NCBI GenBank assembly: GCA_022360595.1
Contig: JAKSCN010000504.1
Location: forward strand, 1-6,107
Length of the DNA stretch: 6,107 bases
DNA from: Chromatiales bacterium
Lineage (GTDB): Bacteria > Pseudomonadota > Gammaproteobacteria > Chromatiales > Chromatiaceae
Direction: 5' to 3'
Each line of letters starts with the position of its first letter. Positions within the stretch are counted from its first letter, which is position 1. Shown here in pieces: positions 1-6,107 of this stretch. A model generated the notes under the pieces. That model was not told the DNA's origin and searched no databases. It worked only from the letters and a program-made list of their open reading frames with translations. Made by a program: the position numbers and the translations under genes.

Positions 1-285
1 GCTGGTTGACCTGATGTTCTTGATTCCCGCTATCCCCTGTAGGGCTTCCTCCATTTTAATAGCGATGCCCTCTTCAGCCTGCCGCGCATCCCCACTCTCA
101 TACGTTACATCCACAGTAATTGTGGTCGGGTCGACACTGGGGAAACCCTCAATACGCAGGCCTAGTGCGGTAACAACCCCTAAGGCAAGAATCACGAGCA
201 TTAAGAGATTAGCTGCCACCGGGTTCTTAATAAACCAGGCAATCACCCCGGATTCGGCGCCTGCTTGATTGGATTGACGGCCCAT
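1..285 (-). CDS. RND-family efflux pump inner-membrane permease, N-terminal part (runs off window)
   Basis: This is the proton-driven inner-membrane component of a tripartite efflux system, AcrB/HAE1-like by family. Only 95 codons are visible, reading from ATG at 285 down to position 1 without a stop. After a short polar cytoplasmic N-terminus (about residues 1-15) comes the signature entry into the first membrane helix, W-F-I-K-N-P-V-A-A-N, and a hydrophobic run through about residue 42. The start of the periplasmic porter domain follows, with an F-P-S-V-D-P motif, a V-D-V-T-Y-E-S-G stretch and an E-E-A-L-Q-G-I-A-G-I segment, as in the PN1 region of these pumps. Its ATG shares one base with the TGA of the adaptor gene (TGATG), so translation is probably coupled; I see only a weak Shine-Dalgarno. 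The family is secure, but subfamily and substrate cannot be told from this fragment. Confidence 0.93.
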   Translation of the reverse strand, partial: MGRQSNQAGAESGVIAWFIKNPVAANLLMLVILALGVVTALGLRIEGFPSVDPTTITVDVTYESGDARQAEEGIAIKMEEALQGIAGIKNIRSTS

Positions 286-1478
286 CACAAGATCACTTCA
301 TTATTGAATAGAGGAGCAACTACTTGCCCAGACACATAAGAAGATAGTGGTGCGGTTAAAACCGCTAAAGATCTGTTTGACCTGTCACCTTCTAGCCCAG
401 CGGGAGCCTGTACATACAGCGTGCCATCCTGTTGAAAAACGATTCGAGCCTGGAAATGGGCCAATCGACTGGCGTCGGTAACGTACCAAATATCACCCGT
501 ACTTGTGAGACTGCTGGCCGGCACCGCCAGCAGATCCCCCTGGTGAATACCTACAATCTGAGCGGTTAAAAAAGTACCCGCTAATAGTGGTGGAGATTGT
601 TGTAGAGGGTTGGCCACACTCACGACCAGGCTTCGTTGACGGCTATTATTATCAATATGCTGATCGATTTGACTGACTGTACCGAACCATCGCTCCCCAT
701 TGGTACTTGTCAGGACCACCGCATCGTTTCCATTGAGTTGATCTATATCCGGCAATAGAGACCACTGTTGCACAGGCAGGTTGATGCGCACATCCATACG
801 ATCAACACTGTATAGCGTGGCAATAGCCTCCTCCGGCTTAACATACTGTCCTGGTGCAACATGACGCTCCACAACTATCGCTTCAAAAGGGGCTCTTATG
901 CGGGTACGTGATAAATCTGACTCAGCTTGTTTGAGCATTGCCCTAGCCTGTTCTAAACGGGCTTTGGCCGCTTCAAGTTGGGGCTTTCGCAGCAGCAGCG
1001 GTGATGCCTTCGCATCCCCCAGGTTTGCCCTCTGCCATTCGTCCCGCGCACGCTCTGCCTCGCGCTGCTCTTGTAATAGCGCTAACTGAGCCTCCGCAAG
1101 CGATTGTTTGGCTGCGGCAACCCCCTGCTCAAACGGGATAGGATCGATGGTCGCAAGCACCGTTTCGGTATCAATGCGATGACCAATTTCCAACTGGGGA
1201 CCGACTGCTGTAATGCGCCCTTCAACTTCCGCCTTCAGTGTTAATTCAAAATGCGGGCGGGCTTTGCCATGCCCTTGCAATCGCGCCTGGTGAGTCTTGG
1301 TTTTCACTGATATCACGCTGACAACGGGCAGAGGGGCTGGTGAGTTGTTAACCGCTGGCGCAGGTTGATTCTCAATGGCAAAGCTCGTATAGGCAATCGC
1401 CGCCGGCAGCACCATGATTGCCACCAACGTGATCATTGTTTTACGTAAGTAATTGGTATTGCGAATTTTGGTTGGCAT
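285..1478 (-). CDS. RND efflux system periplasmic adaptor (membrane fusion protein, HlyD/AcrA family)
   Basis: This 397-residue protein would link the inner-membrane pump to the outer-membrane channel. It starts with a basic N-terminus and one hydrophobic segment (about residues 14-34). No lipobox cysteine is seen, so it is either an uncleaved membrane anchor or a cleaved signal peptide. A first lipoyl half follows (about 80-112, with K-A-E-V-E-G-R-I). Next is an Ala/Gln/Glu/Arg-rich coiled-coil hairpin (about 116-190), then the second lipoyl half, with R-A-P-F-E-A at 195-200 and A-P-G-Q-Y-V at 208-213. A beta-barrel and membrane-proximal domain complete it. The length is normal for the family. 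The ATG lies two bases after the stop of the upstream outer-membrane gene and is preceded by an AAGGGGG-type ribosome site about 7 bases away. The gene is the middle member of a three-gene operon. Substrate is unknown. Confidence 0.95.
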   Translation of the reverse strand: MPTKIRNTNYLRKTMITLVAIMVLPAAIAYTSFAIENQPAPAVNNSPAPLPVVSVISVKTKTHQARLQGHGKARPHFELTLKAEVEGRITAVGPQLEIGHRIDTETVLATIDPIPFEQGVAAAKQSLAEAQLALLQEQREAERARDEWQRANLGDAKASPLLLRKPQLEAAKARLEQARAMLKQAESDLSRTRIRAPFEAIVVERHVAPGQYVKPEEAIATLYSVDRMDVRINLPVQQWSLLPDIDQLNGNDAVVLTSTNGERWFGTVSQIDQHIDNNSRQRSLVVSVANPLQQSPPLLAGTFLTAQIVGIHQGDLLAVPASSLTSTGDIWYVTDASRLAHFQARIVFQQDGTLYVQAPAGLEGDRSNRSLAVLTAPLSSYVSGQVVAPLFNNEVIL

Positions 1479-1480
1479 CT

Positions 1481-2845
1481 TTAAGCCCCCTTCTTGATTG
1501 GCAAACCGAGAGCCAATCCAAGATCAATACGGTTATTGGCACGGTCCAACGCCACTTGCAGGACACGTGAACGGATATCAAAAGTGGTTTGTTGAGCGTT
1601 CAATAGATCCAGAATAGAGGCCAGGCCTTGACGATAACGCTGTTCGAATTGCCGCTGACTGGTTTGTGCGTGTGTCAGCGCTTGATTCAGCGCCTCGTAT
1701 TGCCGCTTCAGATTGCGTTCCCGGCTTAGTCCGGCTTCGACTTCAAGCAGTGCCGCCAATAGGCTTTCGCGATACGCCCAATAGGCCTGCCCGGCGCGTT
1801 GTTCTGCCGCCTTCAACTCAGCACGTAAACGCCCGCCCTGAAACAGAGGTTGGGTCAGACTCCCCAATAGCAGCCAGCCCGGGTCCGTCGTCAGCAAATC
1901 CCCACTACTGGCTCGGTTCTGTGTCAGGTCAACACTCAGCGTGAATCCAGGCAACAGGTTTTTATAGGCCACAACACTACGCTTATCCGCCGCCTGAATA
2001 CGTTGATAGGCGGCAATCAAATCGGGGCGCTGGCCCATACTGTATGCCGGCAACTCGATTCTGGGGAAATCGATATCGGGCCACTGCGCCAGCAGCGCAT
2101 TGATTGGCTGTATGACACCGAGTAGTTCCTGTAGCTGGCGCTGTGACGCCGCTACAGATTCCTCCTGCACCGCGACATTTGCGACAGCTTGCTCCGCGTC
2201 AGTTCGAGCAGTTTCGAGGTCTTGTAAGCTGCCAAGGCCTAATTGGTAGCGCCTCCGCACAACCATTTCGTTTAAAGCAAGGGTTTTTAAGCGCTCTTCC
2301 TCGACGGCCAGAAGCTGCTTGCCATTGACCCAGGTGAGCCAGCGTTTTATGAAGTTTGCGGCTAACGAGCGCTGGGCGTACAGAAAGTCAGCCGCCAGTG
2401 CAGATTCATCCAGCTCACTTGCATTTTGACTGTCGGCCAGACGGCCCCACACATCCAGCTCCCAACTGGCGGATAGCGCCAAACCGTAACCGGTGGTGGT
2501 TGTCGTTTTCTCCGTATCTGTCTCACGCTTCCGTGACGCATCGGCAACTAAAGAGACATTGGGCAAGCGCCCCGCACGCTCTTGACGGGTGATCCACCCC
2601 GCCTCAGCCAGTTCCAGCGTCATCCGCCGTAACCCCGGGTTACCAACCAGTGCCTTATCCAACCATGGTTCAATAGCCGTGTTGGGTACCAGGCTCAATA
2701 GATCGGTTTTACCTGTTACCTCCTGCGTTAACCCCTGCCATAGCTCCGGCGCTGATTCGACAGGACCTTGGGGCGTGTAGCTCTTTGGCATACTGCTACA
2801 GGCACTCAGCCCGACAAGGGCGACCACGCACCACCATAAGCGCAT
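1481..2845 (-). CDS. TolC/OprM-type outer-membrane efflux lipoprotein (NodT family)
   Basis: This 454-residue protein is the outer-membrane channel of the tripartite exporter. The N-terminus is a lipoprotein signal peptide ending in the lipobox L-S-A-C, with Cys16 as the predicted lipidated residue after processing. Family motifs follow in the expected order: S-W-E-L-D-V-W-G-R at about 127-135; long Ala/Gln/Glu-rich helices typical of the periplasmic alpha-barrel; G-Q-R-P-D-L-I-A-A-Y at 271-280, matching the R-P-D motif of the second outer-membrane efflux repeat; and L-T-Q-P-L-F-Q-G-G-R-L-R at about 330-341. The length is usual for OprM-like proteins. The ATG at 2845 is well placed behind a strong GGAGG (complement of 2854-2858). 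It is the promoter-proximal gene of the operon, an order (channel, adaptor, pump) that differs from acrAB or mexAB-oprM. Confidence 0.96.
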   Translation of the reverse strand: MRLWWCVVALVGLSACSSMPKSYTPQGPVESAPELWQGLTQEVTGKTDLLSLVPNTAIEPWLDKALVGNPGLRRMTLELAEAGWITRQERAGRLPNVSLVADASRKRETDTEKTTTTTGYGLALSASWELDVWGRLADSQNASELDESALAADFLYAQRSLAANFIKRWLTWVNGKQLLAVEEERLKTLALNEMVVRRRYQLGLGSLQDLETARTDAEQAVANVAVQEESVAASQRQLQELLGVIQPINALLAQWPDIDFPRIELPAYSMGQRPDLIAAYQRIQAADKRSVVAYKNLLPGFTLSVDLTQNRASSGDLLTTDPGWLLLGSLTQPLFQGGRLRAELKAAEQRAGQAYWAYRESLLAALLEVEAGLSRERNLKRQYEALNQALTHAQTSQRQFEQRYRQGLASILDLLNAQQTTFDIRSRVLQVALDRANNRIDLGLALGLPIKKGA

Positions 2846-2953
2846 TTACATTACCTCCATCTACAATTGACAAAATCATCCCAGATGTCAGGTAACCAAG
2901 AGGTGTAGATCGTGAGGACTCAGGCCCTAGGTTCGAGCTAGTATGAATAGGTG

Positions 2954-2981
2954 TTGAAAATTTGCTCTATCGCTGTATAAA
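2954..2981 (+). promoter_or_regulatory. Candidate sigma-70 promoter, rightward
   Basis: TTGAAA (2954-2959) and TATAAA (2976-2981) are separated by 16 bases, close to the consensus in both boxes. It points toward the binding-protein gene and would leave a leader of about 310 bases. That is long, so a nearer promoter may be the real one. Chance occurrence in AT-rich DNA is possible. Confidence 0.35.
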
Positions 2982-3001
2982 AAGAGGTGTCGACTTGTCG
3001 A
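2974..3001 (-). promoter_or_regulatory. Candidate sigma-70 promoter for the efflux operon, leftward
   Basis: On the minus strand, TCGACA (complement of 2996-3001) and TATACA (complement of 2974-2979) are 16 bases apart. The -35 box matches the consensus at five of six positions and the -10 box at four of six. Transcription would begin roughly 120 bases before the outer-membrane lipoprotein start. Its -10 element shares bases with the rightward candidate, and its -35 lies in the palindrome at 2990-3001. Confidence 0.28.
2990..3001. repeat. 12-bp palindrome, possible operator
   Basis: TCGAC-tt-GTCGA is a perfect 5-bp inverted repeat around a 2-base centre. It sits over the leftward -35 box and just downstream of the rightward -10 box, where a bound dimer could affect both promoters. 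A wider 7-bp inverted repeat (TCTATCG at 2966-2972, CGATAGA at 2999-3005) overlaps it. No regulator gene is in view, so the operator role is inference only. Confidence 0.3.
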
Positions 3002-3294
3002 TAGACCGCTGTGCCGGCAGATTTTAATATCCTACCCTGGTGTAATACGGCAAGCTGGCCATTACCGGACTAGATGGCTTTTCCTAAACCACTCCAGCTA
3101 TACAACCGAAGCGAACCATTAGCTAAAACTGATATTACTTGGGGCGATTGTCTCTTCAAATTCAAAAGCGGATCTCATAATACGACTAAATGGAACATGA
3201 TCTGGACTACCGCAGGGTAGAACAAATACATTAAAATTATTGCGTAATTAGCCGATATAGTTAGAGATCACCAGCACTACAAGTAAGAAATAAC

Positions 3295-3299
3295 GGTGA
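3295..3299 (+). promoter_or_regulatory. Ribosome binding site choosing the ATG start of the binding protein
   Basis: GGTGA stands five bases before ATG at 3305. The in-frame GTG at 3296 has no comparable site upstream, and it is itself part of this GGTGA. I therefore prefer the ATG. Confidence 0.45.
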
Positions 3300-3304
3300 A
3301 TCCC

Positions 3305-4171
3305 ATGAGACAGGCCATCCTCCCCGCTGTTATTATTTTACTGACCTTGCTCGGTAGTTATGCCTCCGCGCGGGAACTGCGCTTTGCACCACTTCCCCTG
3401 GAAGACAAGAAGATCATCCATGAACAGTTCCAGGGACTGGCCGGCTTCCTATCCGGAAAGACCGGACACAAGCTGAAGATGGTGTTTTTCCGTGACTATG
3501 CCAAGATCATCGAAGCCTTTAGCAGGGACGAGATCGATCTTGCCTATCTCGGCCCCCTGCCTTATGTGGTTCTCAAAAAGCAGTTTGAAGCCCAAGAACC
3601 GGTAGTCTGTTTCCGGGACACTCATGGCGAGACCAGCTATACCTGTTCACTGGTGGTGTTCGAGGACAGCGGGCTCGAACTCAATAGTCTGCAGAGAGTA
3701 CACATCGGACTGACCCAGCCCTACTCAACCTGCGGCTATATGGCTGTATCCCAGATGCTTGAACAGGCAAATCTCTCCATCGATGGCGACGGCAACAGTT
3801 TTAGCTATGCGGGAAGCCATTCCAAGGCGGCCCTGGGAGTGGTCAGGGGCGAATATGATGTAGCAGGGGTCAAGACCGCTATTTCGAAGCGCTATTCGCA
3901 TATGGGCCTGAAGACGATCGCTAAAAGCACCCGCTTCCCCGGATTTGCCCTAATCGCCAATACCAATACGGTAAAACCGGAGGAGATAGCGGCAATTCAG
4001 AGAGCCCTTTTGACGCTCGCCCCCCAGGCGTCGGAAAAAGACCGGAAACTGGTCAGCCGTTGGGGCAAACAGTTCCGCAATGGTGCCGTTACCCCCGATA
4101 ATTGTAACTACAAGGACGTCACAGATGCGCTCACCAGGATACCATGGCCCATACCCGGTACCGAGCAGTGA
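3305..4171 (+). CDS. PhnD-type periplasmic substrate-binding protein, probable sensor partner of the downstream cyclase
   Basis: This 288-residue protein belongs to the phosphate/phosphite/phosphonate binding-protein family (type II periplasmic binding fold). A signal peptide spans residues 1-22, with likely cleavage after A-S-A. Family landmarks are D-L-A-Y-L-G-P at about 78-84, the ligand loop Y-S-T-C-G-Y at 140-145, G-S-H with His172, and E-Y-D-V-A with Asp185; by family knowledge the loop Ser/Thr, His and Asp contact the ligand. The mature protein has four cysteines (102, 114, 143, 267), Cys143 lying in the ligand loop. No permease or ATPase gene is visible on either side; the next gene overlaps and encodes a membrane diguanylate cyclase, so a sensing rather than import role is inferred. 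AioX-type arsenite sensors are also PhnD-like and cysteine-dependent, so the ligand need not be a phosphonate. A GTG at 3296 would add three residues. Confidence 0.9.
   Translation: MRQAILPAVIILLTLLGSYASARELRFAPLPLEDKKIIHEQFQGLAGFLSGKTGHKLKMVFFRDYAKIIEAFSRDEIDLAYLGPLPYVVLKKQFEAQEPVVCFRDTHGETSYTCSLVVFEDSGLELNSLQRVHIGLTQPYSTCGYMAVSQMLEQANLSIDGDGNSFSYAGSHSKAALGVVRGEYDVAGVKTAISKRYSHMGLKTIAKSTRFPGFALIANTNTVKPEEIAAIQRALLTLAPQASEKDRKLVSRWGKQFRNGAVTPDNCNYKDVTDALTRIPWPIPGTEQ
4136..4139 (+). promoter_or_regulatory. Ribosome binding site bearing on the cyclase start
   Basis: AGGA lies four bases before ATG at 4144, inside the end of the binding-protein gene. The competing GTG at 4168, which forms a GTGA overlap with the upstream stop, has only a GAG two bases away, too close to act as a normal site. 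The ATG is mildly favoured, while translational coupling could equally serve the GTG. Confidence 0.35.
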
Positions 4172-6107
4172 AACGCACCACCTTTATAGCGGTTGCGCTG
4201 TTCCTGGTGGTCGAAGCCATTTTTGGATTGGCCACCTACTACAGTTTTTCCTCGGAAGTTGCCTACCGCCTTAAGGTCCGGGAAACACAACTGGATACGG
4301 CCGTTGAGAGTATAACCTCCAGCTATGGCCGTCTGGTCGAAGCCATCTATCAAAAAGAGGTCAACACCCCGGATATCATCGAGCGTGTAGCGGCGGCAAA
4401 CATGGCCTCCCCGGAGGAAAGGAATCGGCTACGCGGTAGGCTGTATCGCCGCATGTATCCCACATTCAAACTGCTGCGGGAGCGCAAGATAAGGGTATTG
4501 CAGTTCCTGCTGGCCGATGGCAGTTCTTTCCTGAGGATGCATCGGCCTGATCTATATAATGATGCCATCGCCGACGATCGTCCCATACTGCGCCGGGTAT
4601 TGGACCAAAGCCGTTATGCACAAGGATTTGAGCACGGGCGTGTTTACCCCGGTTTCCGTGCCGCATTCCCACTGCTCAAGGACGGACAGCTCGTTGGAGT
4701 GGCCGATTTCAGCGTAGCATTCGATGCCCTCTACGACGTGCTGTCTTCGAGAAATACGGATACAGCCTCTTTTTCCCAGCTCCTGCTTAGGAAAAACCTG
4801 GTAGAGGCGGTTAGCCACCCTAGCGTCAGCTCACTGTTCCGTGACACTCCGGTGCATCCAGAGTTTGTCATAGAGGACGAAAGCTCCTCGCTGCGTGATT
4901 TGATGCAGCCCATGGAAGCGCCACCCTACCTGCAGCCCCTGGATCTGGCCCTGGGTGCCGACCCCGAGGTCAATGTCGCCATGCAGGAGGGCCGGACAAT
5001 TAATCTCTACAAGTGTATCGACAACTTCGACTGCTACCAGGTGGTTCTACTTTCAGTAAAAGACAGCGCCGACCGTCCGGCTGCCTATATTGTAGGGTCC
5101 TTTCCTGGCAACGAATACCCGATACTGCTACGTAACCACCTTCTGTTTTTTATATTTGGAAGCGTGTTGTTCTTTATGGGCGGACGATCTTACAGGCACT
5201 GGCTGAGATCCCGTCAGCAACTACAAACTATTGCCTCGAATATGGTCGAGGGTTTGTACGTGATGAACAATCAGGGAAGCATCGTGTTCAGCAACAAGGC
5301 AGCCCAAAATATACTGGGATTCTCGGGCCAGGAGTTGCAGGGCAAGAACGCCCATAACCTTTTTCACCACCACTCTGCTGACCAGCCCATAACAGTGGAA
5401 AACTGTCCGATAAGAATCGAGCCCATGTCCGGGAATGTCTACAGAAGTAGTAACGAGACCTTCACACGTCACGACGGAAGCCTGATTCGCACTGAAGTAA
5501 CCAGCTCCCCTTTGCACAACGAAGGGGGCATAGCCGGTGCTGTCGTCCTGTTCCGGGATATCACTCTGGATTACGAGAACCGTATCCGCCAACAGCAAAC
5601 GGAAACCGCATTCCAAAATATGGCGGAAGCCGTAGTGGTAACCGACGCCAATGCGAACATCGTTGCAGTCAACCGGGCCTTTACAGAGATTACCGGCTAC
5701 AGCGAGGAGGAGGTGCTGGGAAAAAATCCAAATATTCTCTCTTCCGGTTTGCACGACCGCAGTTTCTACCAAGCCATGTGGGGAGGTCTTCACCAAAATG
5801 GTTACTGGGAAGGTGAAATATTCAATCGGCGGAAAGATGGAGAGGTCTATCCGGAATGGATAAATCTCACCACTATTAAGGATAAAGATGAGGTAGTGGT
5901 GAGCTACGTCAGCGTGTTCAGTGATATCACTGAAAAGCGGAAAAAGGAAAAGCGACTGCAAGAACTGGCCTATACGGACCAATTGACCCTCCTGCCCAAC
6001 CGGATATCCTTCATGCAGCTATTTGACCAAGCCATCAAGCGTTCCAAGCGCATGGATACACGGATAGCCCTGCTCTTTCTTGACCTGGACCACTTCAAAC
6101 AGATCAA
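4144..6107 (+). CDS. Membrane sensor diguanylate cyclase (Cache-like, PAS, PAS, GGDEF), C-terminus beyond window
   Basis: This protein probably makes c-di-GMP from two GTP in response to an envelope signal. The frame is open for 654 codons to the window end. Numbering from ATG 4144: TM1 about 14-35; a periplasmic region about 36-330 whose central part (about 118-195, L-L-A-D-G-S to V-G-V-A-D-F-S) resembles a double-Cache_3 sensor; TM2 about 332-347; PAS1 about 359-474 ending F-R-D-I-T; PAS2 about 480-596 ending F-S-D-I-T-E; then the GGDEF domain opening T-D-Q-L-T-L-L-P-N-R at 611-620 and L-F-L-D-L-D-H-F-K, where Asp647 should bind metal. The GG(D/E)EF catalytic loop and any EAL domain lie outside, so activity cannot be judged. 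The periplasmic part has a Cys pair, 291 and 297. The start overlaps the binding-protein gene by 28 bases, or by 4 if GTG 4168 is used. No separate promoter is seen. Confidence 0.94.
   Translation, partial: MAHTRYRAVKRTTFIAVALFLVVEAIFGLATYYSFSSEVAYRLKVRETQLDTAVESITSSYGRLVEAIYQKEVNTPDIIERVAAANMASPEERNRLRGRLYRRMYPTFKLLRERKIRVLQFLLADGSSFLRMHRPDLYNDAIADDRPILRRVLDQSRYAQGFEHGRVYPGFRAAFPLLKDGQLVGVADFSVAFDALYDVLSSRNTDTASFSQLLLRKNLVEAVSHPSVSSLFRDTPVHPEFVIEDESSSLRDLMQPMEAPPYLQPLDLALGADPEVNVAMQEGRTINLYKCIDNFDCYQVVLLSVKDSADRPAAYIVGSFPGNEYPILLRNHLLFFIFGSVLFFMGGRSYRHWLRSRQQLQTIASNMVEGLYVMNNQGSIVFSNKAAQNILGFSGQELQGKNAHNLFHHHSADQPITVENCPIRIEPMSGNVYRSSNETFTRHDGSLIRTEVTSSPLHNEGGIAGAVVLFRDITLDYENRIRQQQTETAFQNMAEAVVVTDANANIVAVNRAFTEITGYSEEEVLGKNPNILSSGLHDRSFYQAMWGGLHQNGYWEGEIFNRRKDGEVYPEWINLTTIKDKDEVVVSYVSVFSDITEKRKKEKRLQELAYTDQLTLLPNRISFMQLFDQAIKRSKRMDTRIALLFLDLDHFKQI

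Larger units (their letters stand above)
2938..3247 (-). pseudogene. Possible decayed coding sequence in the intergenic region (unidentified)
   Basis: On the minus strand, one frame is open for 42 codons from 3247 to 3122 (stop at 3119-3121). A second frame is open from 3174 to 2941, broken only by one TAG at 3070-3072 and ended by TAG at 2938-2940. Joined by a frameshift they would give roughly 100 residues of protein-like composition, with pieces such as F-V-L-P-C-G-S-P-D and L-A-V-L-H-Q-G-R-I-L-K. I do not recognise a family. The plus strand has a competing stop-poor frame (3005-3220, one TAG at 3071-3073), including a 48-codon ATG frame at 3074-3220 without a good ribosome site, so strand and even coding history are uncertain. 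Chance is the main alternative, since the region is short. Confidence 0.2.
2846..3295. other. 450-bp divergent intergenic region
   Basis: This AT-rich spacer lies between the efflux operon (leftward) and the binding-protein/cyclase operon (rightward), so promoters for both should be here. I can support a candidate back-to-back promoter pair at 2954-3001, a palindrome at 2990-3001, three copies of AGGTGT (2901, 2949, 2985) and stop-poor stretches on both strands between about 2938 and 3247. I see no convincing sigma-70 promoter within the last 100 bases before the plus-strand gene, no terminator hairpin with a T-run, and no RNA gene. Confidence 0.6.

Noticed and set aside
14..268. 84-codon plus-strand open frame at the left edge
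   Set aside because: It is antisense to the RND pump N-terminus, which has clear family motifs and a coupled start.
1666..2780. Several 60-90 codon frames on both strands inside the outer-membrane factor gene
   Set aside because: They are out-of-frame or antisense to a full-length, motif-complete gene, with no ribosome sites or domain features.
2921..2945. tRNA T-arm-like sequence (GGTTCGAG flanked by CTAG repeats), a possible attachment-site remnant
   Set aside because: The stem is only four pairs, and no acceptor stem, anticodon arm or CCA lies around it. No integrase or repeat partner is in the window.
3155..3181. Possible plus-strand promoter TTCAAA-N15-CATAAT
   Set aside because: The spacing is short and both boxes are poor; not better than chance in AT-rich sequence.
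4108..4913. Minus-strand frames of 60-90 codons across the cyclase N-terminal half
   Set aside because: They are antisense to the continuous cyclase frame with its TM and Cache-like segments; none has a plausible start or domain.
5221..5982. 253-codon open frame on the minus strand across the PAS region
   Set aside because: It lies entirely opposite the cyclase reading frame, whose PAS and GGDEF motifs run through it without a break. Its translation shows no recognisable domain, so it is an antisense shadow.

Overview
The window reads as a stretch of gammaproteobacterial-type chromosome (inference from gene families and style; no taxonomic marker is present). It has two divergent transcription units that both run off the ends, separated by a 450-bp intergenic region that is visibly AT-richer than the flanking genes.

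Left unit (minus strand, 2845 down to 1): a tightly packed tripartite RND efflux operon in the order outer-membrane factor, periplasmic adaptor, inner-membrane pump. The outer-membrane lipoprotein (1481-2845) has a clear lipobox and TolC/OprM-type motifs. Two bases separate its stop from the adaptor (285-1478). The adaptor stop overlaps the pump start by one base (TGATG), and only the first 95 codons of the pump lie in the window (1-285). Together they would form an envelope-spanning, proton-driven exporter; the substrate cannot be read from sequence. No regulator gene is present beside it.

Right unit (plus strand, 3305 to beyond 6107): a PhnD-type periplasmic binding protein, followed with overlapping reading frames by a large membrane-anchored signalling protein: TM, periplasmic Cache-like sensor, TM, PAS, PAS, and the start of a GGDEF diguanylate cyclase domain cut off by the window end. 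No ABC permease or ATPase genes accompany the binding protein within the window. The likeliest reading is therefore a ligand-sensing c-di-GMP module in which the soluble binding protein reports to the cyclase, comparable in layout to NspS/MbaA and ScrB/ScrC of Vibrio. The mature binding protein carries four cysteines, one of them inside the presumed ligand loop (S-T-C-G-Y). This makes a ligand other than phosphonate, or redox control, worth testing.

Intergenic region (2846-3295): it holds a candidate pair of overlapping, oppositely directed sigma-70-type promoters around 2954-3001 with a 12-bp palindrome (2990-3001). It also holds long stop-poor stretches on both strands that may be the remains of a decayed gene. 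None of these is certain.

The most interesting element is the binding protein/cyclase pair. I see no CRISPR, tRNA, rRNA, insertion sequence or prophage gene.
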